Assembly: GCF_000226095.1 (NCBI RefSeq)
Contig: NC_016478.1
Span: forward strand, 1,044,001 to 1,108,000
DNA length: 64,000 nucleotides
Direction of reading: 5' to 3'
Origin: Thermothelomyces thermophilus ATCC 42464
Taxonomy: Eukaryota > Ascomycota > Sordariomycetes > Sordariales > Chaetomiaceae
The position numbers were made by a program, and so were the translations under genes. Below are positions 24,671 through 35,751 of this stretch, piece by piece; position 1 is the first letter of the stretch; each line of letters starts with the position of its first letter. The notes under the pieces are model-generated. The model saw only the letters and a program-made list of their open reading frames with translations. It did not search any database and was not told the DNA's origin.

Positions 24671-25309
24671 CTGCAGTTCTGTTATGAATGTCGAAAGCTC
24701 TTTTGGAAAGTTTTGCAAAATGGTCATTACAAAACCGGAAAGTAGTTGTTTAATAACAAAAGTCCTTATAGTTGATGCCCAATTTGGCGGCTAAGCATTG
24801 TGGTGCTATCTGTCCGATCATGGTTCACCGCAGATAAACAGATTGAGAGTACTCCGTACAACCAAAACAGTACCAGTTATGTCCGTGCTACATGATAGAT
24901 GTCTCCTCTCGAATAAAGCGTAAACTCAGTGGGTGTCTCGAGCTCAGCAGATCGTGGAGGACGGTGTCCATCTTCCATCTATTTTAGACGTCGTGCCCAT
25001 GGAGGAGAAAAGGCGAGACGTATATGCTAAGATGGGGGAGAAGGCGCGAATGCGAAGTCGCAAAGGCATGCAATGGCAATGTCACCCAAAAACATAGCCC
25101 ATTCAGCTTGAGCTTTTTGACCAGTTTCATGAATCTGGTCGCTCCGCTCAATGACTTATCTAAGCCGTTTCCACCCGTGACGCCTATTTCCGGAACGCCT
25201 GCCAGCCAACCCATACCAATAAGCTCTAGAGCCGCTGATGAAAACAGCACCCGCTGTTTAGGAGCAAGAAAGAAGACAGCTGCGCCTGAAAGACTGCTCA
25301 TGATTGCAG
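24671..25309. other. Convergent spacer, DBR1 / elongin C
   Basis: These are presumed 3' untranslated regions of the two converging genes. One TACTCCGTA copy lies at 24850-24858. Nothing else is recognisable. Confidence 0.6.
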
Positions 25310-25867
25310 TCACGCTTTGGATGTGGGCATGGACTCGAGATTCAGAAAGTGGGCCGCCATGAGGAGTTCCAGACACATTTCCACGGGAATCTCCATGTCG
25401 GGCACGTTCTCCTTGTCTCGGTTGCGGTACCAGTAGTGAAAGTAGTCTACCACCTTTTCGAGCACATGGGCACTGGGACATGTTAGCATATAACCCGGGC
25501 TAGTTCATAGGAACATCGACACATGGAAGGGCAAGCTGTGCGGTCAGATCAAGTGTAGATGACGCTCATGCAGTCCGGTCTTCTCCTGGGCGGTGAACAG
25601 ATCCTCCGCTAGGAAAGGCGGTCTGTCGGAAAGAACACAGCGAATTTTTTTTGATCATCATTGTCGTTGCGTATGATGAATAGGAGAAATGATGACATGG
25701 GCGGTCACGTACCTAATCTCGGGAAACTCGCACACGCCTGTCTGGGCCTCCCGGAACCCGCCTCTCAGCATGCCCTTGATCGTCGGGCTGACGAGAGCGG
25801 CCTCGCGCAGAACGACAAACTCGAAGCCGTTGCTCGAGACGAGCGTGATGTACTTGCTGTCTGCCAT
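25310..25867 (-). CDS. ELC1: Elongin C homologue (Skp1/BTB fold)
   Basis: Two exons (25713-25867 and 25310-25472) give 105 residues; the 240-bp intron is long for this window. The protein begins MADSKYITLVSSNGFEFVV, the strand-helix start of the Skp1/BTB-POZ fold, continues with SPTIKGMLRGGF, then after the splice AHVLEKVVDYFHYWYRNRD and EIPVEMCLELLMAAHFLNL, which are diagnostic for elongin C. Elongin C bridges substrate receptors to cullin E3 ligases and, in yeast, acts with Ela1 in degrading stalled RNA polymerase II. About ten extra residues (ESMPTSKA) follow the usual C-terminus. The start is the only ATG that gives the family N-terminus. Confidence 0.93.
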
Positions 25868-26978
25868 GGTCCTGGCTGGGGACGGCGAGCTGACCCAAGG
25901 AACTTCGCCGGAAGGAAAAATTTTGTACTTGGTGCCACCTGCCAGCCAGCCAACCTGAGAAGTCGAGGGAGACTTAAAAGAGGCAGGAGCGAAAACTAGT
26001 TTCTGGTATTGAAGCCCGATAAGCGACCTGGGCCTTGATCATGCGCAAAGAGGTCTTGCGCTTGATGACATTAAGGTGCTGGTTGGATGTTGTTTATCAT
26101 GACATTCACAAACTGGCCAAACAAGCTTTGGCGCAAGCTTGGTTGTCTGGTTCGGAAACCTTGGGAACGCGTGAAAATTTCGGCCCCCTGTAGTTAATCC
26201 GTATTTAACTGCGCTGCCGAATGAGCATTGCCCAAAACCGACTAGCCAGCGCGAACAAGGCAGCTGAAAACTCCACAGCGGGGGCCGGATGGATGTGGCA
26301 GTGAGTGACTTTGCTCCGTGCCCAAGAGACAAGGAAAAGGAGCTGGAGGCGAAGAATGTGAATGGGAAATTTGATAAAAGTTTTGGGATTATAAAAGAGT
26401 CTACGGAATACTGTTGCCAAATACCCAAGTCCATCCAAGGTAACTGCTCACACTGCATGCCTGCCGTGCATGACCTGGATATCCGTAACCCGAAAGGAAG
26501 TGCCTTCCTTGTGCCATGTTCCAGGCGGTCCAGGCTGTCCTGTTGCAGCGGGGTCCCACTGCCAATCCTAGCCCCGCGGTTGTGTCATCAGTCAGATCGC
26601 CAGGATGGTTGCCCAGCCGACCGTTTACTTTCCCGCAGGCCGCAGCTCATCCGCTCCCCATCACTTCCACTGATTGATCCCTTGTTGACCAACGCATCAA
26701 CTGCAGAGAGAAAAAAAAGATCCTCGAGTCAACAAATTGCATCGCCTCTGGAATTATCGTATTTTGAATCGATTCGAGACCGGAGAGACACGACACATCA
26801 TCCAGGCGGGGTGGGCAATATCCAGAGCAGTGTTTCGGTGTTTTTCATTTGCAATCGATTGGGTGCATTTTCTTTTGCTCCGACAAAGCAGACAAGGAAG
26901 CGCCGCCTCCAACCGGTGGCTTGCCCCAACATTCCACCCCCCAAAAACAACCCGACAAAACCACTGGCTTCCCACACC
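25868..26978. other. Divergent promoter region, elongin C / RHO4
   Basis: This 1.1 kb lies between outward-facing genes. The frame of RHO4 exon 1 stays open upstream to 26289, but that extension has no conserved sequence and is treated as a long leader. A/C-rich sequence just before 26979 looks like 5' untranslated region. Confidence 0.6.
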
Positions 26979-28057
26979 ATGGCGTCTTACCAGTATCGCA
27001 ACTCGACATACATGCACGAGAGGAGCGAGAGCAGCGCTTCACGAAGGCCCGACTCGCAGCGGCGGGAAACGCGCGGCACACGGTCAAGCGACGGAACCGT
27101 CAGCACCGTGAACAGCACCTCGACCGGCAGGGAATCCTCGGGCACCGCCATGACTGAAGGGCCGGCCTTCTCGAAAAAAATCGTCGTGGTTGGCGACGGC
27201 GGCTGCGGCAAGACCTGCCTGCTCATCAGCTACAGCCAAGGATACTTTCCGGAGGTGAGTACAGTAATGCCGTCGTCGGATCGCATAGGGCCGATTTTGT
27301 TTTTCGTTGCTTTTTGGAGAGGCGTGTAAGATAACATAATGGGCCATCGGCTGATTCTGATCTGGGGCAGAAATATGTTCCGACCGTTTTCGAAAATTAT
27401 ATCACGTACCCTATACACCCGCCCACCGGTAAGACGGTGGAGCTCGCGCTGTGGGATACCGCCGGTCAGGAGGAGTACGACCGGCTACGCCCGCTCTCGT
27501 ACCCCGAGACCGACCTCATTTTTGTTTGCTTCGCCATCGACTGCCCGAACTCGCTCGAGAACGTGATGGACAAGGTCAGTTTCCGGCCCCCGTTTCTTGC
27601 ACCAGCAGCCATGGCTGACATTCTATTCTTTTCTCTTTAGTGGTACCCCGAAGTTTTGCATTTCTGCCCTTACACCCCACTGATCCTCGTCGGCCTCAAG
27701 TCGGATCTGCGCTACAAGAAGACGTGCATCGACATGCTGAAGACACAGGGGCTCACGCCCGTGACTACGGAGCAGGGCCTCGCCGTCGCCAAGAAGATGG
27801 GCGCGCAGTATATGGAGTGCAGCAGCAAGGAGATGAAGGGCGTTGAGGAGATCTTTGAGCGCGCCATCCTGACGGTAGTAGCCAACGACCGCAAGATGCT
27901 CGAGGCCGAGGCTGCCGCCGCCGCTTCCTCGGGCGGTGGTGGGCTCGGGATCGGGAGGAGGGGCAGCACGGCTCTCAAGAGCGGGATAACGTTCGGGAGC
28001 GATGGCGTACCGATTCCGATTGTTAAGAAGAAGAAGAGAAAGTGCGCGTTGGTCTGA
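26979..28057 (+). CDS. RHO4: Rho-family small GTPase Rho4
   Basis: Three exons (26979-27254, 27371-27574, 27641-28057) give 298 residues. A 60-residue Ser/Arg-rich N-terminal extension precedes the G domain, as in Rho4. All motifs are present: P-loop GDGGCGKT (72-79), effector loop [25 protein letters not shown] with the catalytic Gln, the Rho-specific insert, the GLKSD variant of the nucleotide-specificity motif that is typical of Rho4, and ECSSKE. A polybasic KKKKRK precedes the CaaX box CALV, predicting prenylation and membrane attachment. In Neurospora and yeasts, Rho4 works in septation and actin ring formation. The start is the ATG in CACACCATGG, just before the family-like N-terminus. 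Confidence 0.95.
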
Positions 28058-28899
28058 GGGGAGAAGGGGGATGGCTGGGGGAGCTCTCTCACTCGAGACA
28101 CGGGCGAAAGGGCTCCTGGAACTGGGAGATTGACGACTTTACTAACTACATGCATGCATGATGCCGCCACGACATGCGCTGTTGTTGCTTTGATTTGGTT
28201 TTCCCCTCCTCTTTTTGCTTCTCTTCCTTCCTCGTTCTTTCAGCAGCCTCATTTTTTCCAAATCTTCCTTTCGGTCACGATCCTACCGATGGCAATGGCG
28301 AGGCATACAAAGCGGGCGACTGTTTCTGGGATTTGCTTTTATTACTCCTCGTTTACTGCCGTCATCTTTCTCTTCTCTCTGTGGGCGCGGTTGATGGAAT
28401 GATGTGGATGGCTTGACTATGGGTATTGGACATTGATGTATTACTGGAGCATGCCTTCTCTTCGTGAAACTGCTCTAGGGTTTTAGAAGGGATGCGATAC
28501 CCATGAGTGATGGATGGATGGATGGATGGATGGCGGATGAATGGGACGGTAACAGGGGCTTTCTGAGCTCTCGGCAAGCGAGATCATTGCAAGCCAAGGT
28601 GTGCTCTCTCGCCGGGGAACGGAGTGGGGGAGTTCGGGACATGAGGATTGGGGGATAGTCGAGGGTTTGTCCGGGATTCTGTGTGCGACTATCCCAATTA
28701 AACCTGATGGCGTAGCTAAGCTTAGACTACCCGTCGTTCTGCTTGCTGTTTAGGAGTAGGGGATAGGGAATATCGAAACAACATTCAACACGAAAGTCGT
28801 GTGTGCATTCAGTCGTAGGATGTGTTCTGGCAATTGGATTTGGTATCAATCTATCATTTATCATTCATGCCGTATCCGAATCTGGTCTCAATCTAGTCA
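28058..28899. other. Convergent spacer, RHO4 / DAD1
   Basis: These are presumed 3' untranslated regions. A (TGGA)n microsatellite lies at about 28509-28531. No gene is visible. Confidence 0.6.
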
Positions 28900-29364
28900 T
28901 TACTCGCTCCCTTCAGTTTTGACCTGACGAGATCCCTCAGGGGCGTCTCCCTGTTCCTCCGACTTCTCACCGCTCTCCTCTGGATCCTTGGCCATGACGT
29001 TCTCAAACTGCGACCAGAGTGCTTCAACTGACGAGAACTCATTGCCGACCTAACGGACCGTTAGGCGACAGCATGATATGCAAGCAATGACGAGTTTTCA
29101 ACGCACCGCAATGACGGCCTCAAGAGACCTGTTCAATTTGTTGATGTTGGCAAGCACATGCTCAAAGTTCTAGTCTCGGCTTGTTAGCGAGCACTCGCGC
29201 TTTCCGAGAGTGCTTCGTTATGGACCGGCCAAACTAGGCAGACTAGGCAGACTAGGCAGTATACTCACTGCAGCAATTTCCCCAATCAACTCTTCCCGTT
29301 GCTGCTCAAAGTATGTCTTCTCCCTGGTGTCGGCCACCGAGGTCGGTCGTTGTTGGGATGCCAT
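28900..29364 (-). CDS. DAD1: DASH complex subunit Dad1
   Basis: Three exons (29269-29364, 29107-29169, 28900-29049) give 102 residues. The family core is recovered only by splicing: [19 protein letters not shown], then [20 protein letters not shown], then [20 protein letters not shown]. Dad1 is part of the fungal DASH/Dam1 ring that couples kinetochores to spindle microtubules. The C-terminal 35 residues are acidic and low-complexity. Both introns are phase 0. Intron 1 carries three perfect 9-bp direct repeats (ACTAGGCAG). Confidence 0.93.
29233..29259. repeat. Three tandem ACTAGGCAG copies in DAD1 intron 1
   Basis: Three perfect head-to-tail 9-bp units lie 10 nt downstream of the donor of DAD1 intron 1 on the minus strand. 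Confidence 0.85.
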
Positions 29365-31111
29365 GCCTGCGGCGATGTTGTTTGAGGTTGGAAGGTCTCT
29401 CTCTTTCATCATCATCAACCCGCGACGACCCTTGCAACGCGCGATGCACCACCACTGGTTCTTGGCGGAAAGCCCCCGCAGCAGTGCCCTTGCTGCTGCG
29501 TGGAACACAAACCCTAACCCTCGCAGGTTGCTGTAGCAACAGCCCACTCTCCCCTTTCCCCTATTGCTGACCGATGCAAGAGATGCAGCGCTGTTTCGGA
29601 CAGATTGCTTAATCCTTCGGACCCCAAATTACGGACCAATGGAACTGACTGCCCAAAGTGCCGGAAGTGTTGGCTCATCTTCGGCTGAGGAGGGGTTACC
29701 TATCGATTCCCGATTTCGTCTTGCGGCGAGGTGAGTGTGATGGACAGACGGGAACCGTACCCTCTACTCACTGTGCGGAGTACTGCGAATGTCTTTGTTG
29801 AAATGAATGATCCCAGAGGAGGTAACCAGCTTGACTAGGCTGTATACTTTGTTTTGTGTGGCTCCCGGGCGCTTGGGTCAGCGAGCTGCACTTGATGTCT
29901 TCTTCTGTGGCCCACAAGATAGTGAAGAAGAGCTTTAGATACACAGACAAGTAGTATAGGTCACCTTGATCTCACCAAGACCTTTTTCTTCCTAATTACC
30001 CCATCTTGCACGGTTTGATATATTTTAAGTTTTGCAAAGCCTGCCTTTTTCATGAAGTTCCTCCTGCAGAACAAGCGGTGGTTGGACACATAAGGGCCCG
30101 TTGGGTTTCAACTCTTTGCAGCCTCTCAGACTCTTGCTATTATGAAAATGATTTTCTGGTTGGAATATGCTGGAACAGTTGTTTTAATATGAACCGCAAA
30201 TGCAACAGCCTATCTGAGGCAGCTCCTTTAGTTCTTTGTTTACTCCGAATCCAGACGTCTTCCCCCCTTGCAATCTAACACTCCTCCCCGCTGGTCGACT
30301 CCCTTTCCCCGAAAATCAACCCCTCTCCTCGGAATCCAGCGACTTGTCGCACAAAGCGGACGCTCGCGGTGGAGCTAACTGGGTAAGGTCCTTTTGCTGC
30401 CCCGACACAAGGCACTTTGGCACAGCCATCCCCATCTTCCTCGAAGTCGCACCAAGACTCGAAAAGGAGAGGGCTGTGTTCCAAAAACCATGGTGTCATT
30501 ACGTTTGAGAGCATGTCCTGTGATAGAGCTCCTCACCTTCGAGGCTGTCCAAAACCGCTTTTAGGTGATTATCCCAAATTGTCAAGCTCTGGCATGGCAT
30601 GTTCAGCCACGTCCGAGTTGGGAAGAGTGAAGAGGCCACTCATACAGAGATGCAGGTGTGTAGTGTTATGGGTGAGGTCGACTGCGTTGTAGAAGAAATG
30701 GTACTTGACCCTGAGAAGGAAGAAATACCCGCCGATGGGCTGAAAACGTAACTCGGCTGCCCTGTGAGTTAGATGGCGACAAAGAGTCCCTCGTCGTTGG
30801 ATTCAAGCTATCCAGGATGTTCTAGATAGCCCAAGGCTATGTTGGAAGGTATTACAAGAAGGTCGCGACCACTCATGGTTTGGTGAGCCACTGCAAAGGC
30901 GTCCCATGGTAGATCAGGAACGGAGACGCTGACAAAATGGGGCGTGACGGTGTTTGACCGTTGGCAAACCAAAATCGTTGACAACAGCTCCTTGCATCCA
31001 GCAGACTCTTGGTCGCTCTCCGCCATCCGAAGAATATCTGGGCTAGGAAGCTTCGGCCTTAGGGTCGTCCCTGAGCTTGGCCAAGTGGGAAACGGCGGTT
31101 GATTGGTGTGA
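29365..31111. other. 1.7 kb spacer between DAD1 and prefoldin 4
   Basis: It contains the upstream region of DAD1 and the 3' flank of the prefoldin gene, both on the minus strand. Open frames are at most about 110 codons and show no family. I see no repeat or RNA gene. Confidence 0.5.
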
Positions 31112-31705
31112 TCAAGTCTCGAGGTTGATAGTTTTCCCAAATCTTGCGTACAGTTCCACCTTCAGCTGCGTCATTTCTTCCCGAATGTTGCCCAACTTTT
31201 CCTCTAGTTCTCCAATCTCCTCTTCTAACTTCGCCGTCGAGACCCCGAGCATTTCTTGGGCTTGCGGTAGTGGGATGTGAAAGAAGGCGTCCCCAATCTT
31301 GTATCTGGGAGTTTGTTAGAATGCGTATTTCTCTACTATTCTTAATAGTGCCACGTAGACTCACGGAACGGTGTCGTCCTCGTCGGCCAGCTCTAGCTCT
31401 GTCGTGATGTCGTCGAGCTCTTCCTTCTCTTTCTATGGCCACGATTAGCTGAGCGCTTAACCGACTTCCATGTCCTTTCTCGCTTGGTGTCCCACATTCT
31501 TCACTTTGAGCTCCTCTTCTATTACTAGTTCCCGCTGGTGCAGGCGGCTGAACTTGTTGATCTTGTCTTGGTCCTCGCGACGGACCTCGACCTCGTCCCC
31601 CATGGCCTCCTCCTCCTCCTTCGTCAGCTGTGCAGCGCATTGTCAGCAATTCGAGATTACCCAATCCTGAAATCAAACAAGCCTTACCATCCGTCGGCTG
31701 AGCAT
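31112..31705 (-). CDS. GIM3: Prefoldin subunit 4
   Basis: Four exons (31688-31705, 31496-31627, 31365-31432, 31112-31304) give 136 residues; exon 1 is only 18 nt (MLSRRM). Beta-prefoldin hallmarks are in order: the N-terminal helix with VRREDQDKINKFSRLHQREL, the short hairpin region KEKEELDDITTELELADED, then YKIGDAFFHIPLPQAQEML, and a C-terminal helix ending KVELYARFGKTINLE. Prefoldin is a hexameric chaperone that passes nascent actin and tubulin to the CCT chaperonin. The donor of exon 2 was chosen as GTGGGA because it keeps the family spacing before KEKEE. It is transcribed away from the CENP-W-type gene. Confidence 0.93.
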
Positions 31706-32043
31706 TTTCTGCTAGCTGGTGGCTGAACGAGCGCAATCAACCTCTCAGACTTTGGGGCGCGAGGCACCACTTGGGCAAGTCCAAGGCTCCATCTCTTTGG
31801 CGGGGCAGGGTGAACGAAAGGTGGAACCCTAACCCTGTCCACATCCTGCCGAAGCATATGCCCCAGCCTCAGTCGGTCATCCTCCGATTGGTTAATCTCG
31901 AATCAGAGTGCTCCAAGACAAATAAACCGCCAACCCCGAGCTCATCCCTTGCACAAACAATACCGCCGTGCGCGGACAGAAATGTTGACATCAGCGATCT
32001 GAATCTGTTGTTACCCCAGTTAAACGATTCGCAAAGATCCAGA
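31706..32043. promoter_or_regulatory. Bidirectional promoter, prefoldin 4 / CENP-W type gene
   Basis: Only 338 bp separate the two start codons, which face outward, so the genes probably share a promoter. No TATA box is obvious. Confidence 0.5.
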
Positions 32044-32498
32044 ATGCCAGGTCAAAAGCTGTACCCGCGAGCGACGGTCAAAAAGATTGTCAAGGCTCAC
32101 TCGAATTGCAACGTGAGCAAGAACGCTGATGTCATGGTACCTTACCTACACCCCCGACCTGGATGCGTTGCGCGATGCCATAGGTACCTCCTCACTAACA
32201 ACTTGTCACTCAGATGTTTTTGGACTACATGCTGTTCATGCAAAAGTAACAAGAGAGTCCGGACAGAAATGCGGCCGGGATCGTGTTGGCTGACATCGTC
32301 TCTTTAGTCTCATGAAAGAGGCGGCAATTGAGGCCAAGAAAGGCGGCGAACGAGGTATCACGGCGCGGAGCGTGAGGAAGGTGACCGCAGTAAGCTACCG
32401 TTCAGTGCAGTGCACCGTCGCCCTTGGGGCGTGTTGTTGGGAGCAAGACAGCTCACACGGTTATCGCCTAGGACTCGCTTGCCAGGTTCAGGGGATGA
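32044..32498 (+). CDS. CENP-W-type histone-fold kinetochore protein
   Basis: Four small exons (32044-32136, 32214-32245, 32308-32389, 32472-32498) give 77 residues. Exon 1 supplies LYPRATVKKIVKAHSN; exons 2 and 3 supply FLDYMLFMQ and LMKEAAIEAKKGGERGITAR; exon 4 is 27 nt and gives DSLARFRG plus the stop. This order matches the CENP-W histone fold: helix 1 with the YPR-x-TVKKI motif, the long helix 2, then the SVRKVT loop and helix 3. CENP-W pairs with CENP-T in the constitutive centromere network and binds DNA. No single open frame reveals it, because the longest uninterrupted piece is 31 codons. Each junction has a GT-AG pair and correct phase. Confidence 0.88.
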
Positions 32499-33427
32499 AA
32501 CAGACACCTCCACGTGGCATGGTGAAATGAGCAGCGAGACGACGCCCAGCGGGCTGCCACCAACATCTCGAGATCCCCAAACGATGGCCCATCAAATGCT
32601 GGTGAGGCTAAATCTGGAGGTTGACGCTGCAGGCACTGCCGTACCTTAGTGCAGCATACGGAGCACGCCTAGTGTACGGATACACTACTACGCAGTGCAT
32701 ACACACAGGGTATGTAGTGCAGGCCACCAACACTACCTGGTAGTGGCGAGGGGTGTGGTGACCCATCTTGTCCCGTCGGGCACGCGACACCAAGCAAGGT
32801 ATGGTGTGAGGAGGCAACCTGATCATGACGATGCACTCAGGGAGACTTTGGCTGGGTTCTCTCTCGGGCTTAACACTACGAGAGCTAATTAGAACGATGG
32901 CATGATATATCGAGTAGTGTAGAGAATACGACAAAGCCCTAGGCTCTTGCAGTTTGTTAACAGCAAACCAATTGGACTGACTGAAGATGCCTTTTGTTCT
33001 TTGTTTCCGACTGGTTCTGTCCCATTCCGCGTGAGCTTGCCCAACTGTATTGTAACCTGCAATTGCGGCCAATCGCCGAGGGGGCAGCTAGGGTGGCCCG
33101 TGTTCAGCAGAGGAAGCCGAATCGCTGCGGCACCAGCACCATTAGGCACCTCAAAAATTCTCAAAGCCAACCGAATCAACAAACCCAACAGCATCCGCGC
33201 TTTCTCTCCACCAACAATTGACCACTTCCTGCTCTCGAACACCCCGACAGTTCGATTCCATTGTCAGCGCTACCCGTCCTTCCACCTCCGTAAATTCACA
33301 TCCAAACTTGAGCGACCGAGGAACTTGAAAGTCTTGGTTGGCCACTGACGTGAAGTAAACCAACGACTTCGAATCCCAATTCAGACCGCAACAGCGTTCG
33401 CTCCCAATAATCTCTACGAAATCCAAC
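32499..33427. other. Spacer and promoter of the YAG7-like gene
   Basis: No gene is recognised. Short alternating TACAC/GTGTA elements occur at 32640-32730. The last 150 bp is A/C-rich and resembles a 5' leader. Confidence 0.55.
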
Positions 33428-34953
33428 ATGGCAGCTTCGGACATCCAGAATCCCCCAGCCCCGGTCGAGTCCAAGTCGGCCAAGAAGAAGGCGAAGGCTG
33501 AGCGCACCGAGTCCCCCGCCCCTGCGCCTTCGACCGGCCCTGCCTCCGTTGCTGCGGGCGAGGGCCGTGATGAGACAGAGAACTCTTATATTCGCGACTT
33601 GCAGAAGTAAGTCTACCAGCTGTACAGACACCTGTTCTTGTTCCGCATTGCTAACTGAGGACCCCAGGAGCATCCGCAACATCACCAAGAAGATTGTAAG
33701 TCAACCGCGGCCGGCCGCGCGCAACCTATCGTGGCTGACCGCCCCGTGACAGACAAACACGGCCAGGATCGACGCCATCATCGCCGAGCACAATGGCAAG
33801 TCGTTGGACGAACTCGTTGCCGCCAAGATTATCAATGCCGACCAGAAGGCCGCGCACCTCAAGAAGCCTGCCCTGCAGGCTCAGTTGTTCCAGCTCGAGG
33901 AGCAGCTTGCGCAGCACAAGAAGGTCGACCAGGATTACCGCGCTCGTCTGGCCGAGCAGGAGAAGAACCTGACGGAGAAGTTTGAGAAGGAGAAGGCCGA
34001 CCTGGTGGCGGAGCTCACCCAGAAGGCGGAAGCAGACGTCAAAAAGTCACTCCACGACAACCTTCTCATCCTCTCCCAGTTCCTCCGCCTTGCCGCGGCC
34101 CGCCGCGCCGAGGATGTCGATAGCACGGCGGACGAGAACATGGCGCTCGAGGGTGTCCTGCTGCATATCTACTCTGGCGACGAGAATGCCGTTGCCACCA
34201 TGCTGAAGCTGGTGCAGGGCGCGGACGAGCAGACGCGCAGCACAACTGGGGAGACACTGCAGACGACCTGTAAGTTTCCATAGCAAAACTCTTGTTATTT
34301 TCCAACGGACAGCAAAGTGCTCACCGTTCCCTCCAGTCGCCCAGGTCAAGCAGGTCGCCGTTGCCTATGCCGCTTCGTTCGCCCAGCCCGAGCCCGTTCC
34401 GCAGTCGACCGAGTCCGAACCCGCGGCCGAGTCCAAGCAGGAACCCCAGACCGACCGGACCGTCGCCAACGCCGCCCTGACCGAGGTCGATGACTGCACC
34501 GCTACTCAGCTGACCAACGGCCATGTGGAGGCGTCTTCGAGCAGCGCTGCTCCCAGCAACGCCGAGGTTGCCGATGAGGCAGCCAACGCTGCGGGGGAGA
34601 GCCAGTGGAACGCGAGCGACAATGACCCGAGTTCCTCGCCGGAGTGGGTGGACGTTAAGGTCCCGCGCGAGGCTAGCGAGACGGAGACCGCTCCGGCCCC
34701 CACCGCTGCCGCACCCGCTCAATCGTGGGCCGACGACCATCCGGAAAAGGAGGCCGCTCCGGCGGCTGCCGCAGACGACGGCTTCCAATCGGTGCCGGGC
34801 CGCAACCGCGGCCACCGTGAGGGTGGTGGCTACCGCGGTCGCGGCGGTTACCGTGGCCGCGGCGGCTATCGTGGCGAGGGCCGGGGGCGTGGTCGTGGGG
34901 GCCAGCGCGGCGGCTTGCCCTCGCGGCCCCGTCGTGGCGGCGATGAGCACTAG
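33428..34953 (+). CDS. YAG7-like protein with RGG tail
   Basis: Four exons (33428-33606, 33668-33695, 33753-34269, 34337-34953) give 446 residues. Exon 2 is only 28 nt (SIRNITKKI). The N-terminus is Ala/Pro/Lys-rich; residues about 55-200 form the YAG7 dimerisation-type coiled coil (YIRDLQKSIRNITKKI, RIDAIIAEHNGKSLDEL, a long Gln/Glu/Lys helix). The C-terminal half is acidic and disordered with SWADDHP, and it ends in a strong RGG box of repeated GGYRGRG. Yeast Yag7 is a ribosome- and RNA-associated protein of unclear role, so cytoplasmic RNA binding is a fair inference. The start is the ATG in CCAACATGGC. Confidence 0.88.
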
Positions 34954-35751
34954 AACAGGAGTCCGCTCGTTTTCCTCAGCCGCCGCTTGGAATTTACGCA
35001 CGCGCACATACAAGGGATTTTCTCTCGCTTGATCTTGTCTCGCATCTGGTTTGTCGGCGGGATTTCGTCATTGCAACTCATCACTGGGCGTTCTGAAAAG
35101 CGCATATGCTTTGTTTTTTTTTTTTTTTTCATTTATGAGAATAATCGTTGCTTTTGGGCCACGCACTGCCGGGGGAACAAAAAGCTACACCGCTGTATGT
35201 AAAACTAGGGGAAACTATTGGGGGGGTGGGCGCGATCTTTGCCTTTGGGTTTTGAGGGCGGCGACCGTCCCGGAGCATCAAGGGAAGGCGTGGGGCATAT
35301 GACTTTGGGATCAACAGGGACGAAAAAAAAGAGACGAGGTTTGCTGGCGTTCGGGATGCAGGGACGGTTTTGCGAAGAAGCCTGGCGCGCGGGTCAACCG
35401 GGTCTACGGGGTGTACCATAGGGACAATTGACATGTCGTGGGCCACGTTGGCTGACGTCTGATGATGAGGAGTGTCGAGTGTGTGTAGTTCCGTGTGAGT
35501 TGTTTGCCATGCTATATTCCAACATTGATGGGGATGATGGGGTCAGTAATCTACATATTAAGTAAACCCGCGATTCCTTCTTAACTACCGACTTGTAGAA
35601 ATAGCAAACTGCACAATCAAAGTAAAGCCATCAGGAAAAGCCCGTTCATTCTTCATATTAAGTGCAAGATTGCGAACCTAGACGCCGACAAGACAACAAC
35701 CCTTCTTGTTCCGTAACATTAGAAGCGCGGACACGGAGGAGAAGCGGGCAG
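34954..35751. other. Convergent spacer, YAG7-like / methyltransferase
   Basis: These are presumed 3' untranslated regions. A T run of about 20 lies near 35110-35129. No gene is seen. Confidence 0.6.

Noticed and set aside
23516-24727. 403-codon frame on the minus strand
   Set aside because: Antisense shadow of DBR1; its composition follows from the GC-rich third positions of the debranching enzyme.
26289-26978. 230-residue N-terminal extension of RHO4
   Set aside because: The frame is open by chance; Rho4 proteins start near MASYQYRN and the upstream part resembles leader sequence.
29233-29259. Direct repeats as a CRISPR-like array
   Set aside because: Only three 9-bp units with no spacers, inside a eukaryotic intron.
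30808-31140. 110-codon frame on the minus strand beside prefoldin 4
   Set aside because: It overlaps the end of the prefoldin gene in another frame and shows no recognisable family.
34321-35013. 230-codon Ala/Thr/Leu-rich frame on the minus strand
   Set aside because: Antisense shadow of the YAG7-like RGG tail.
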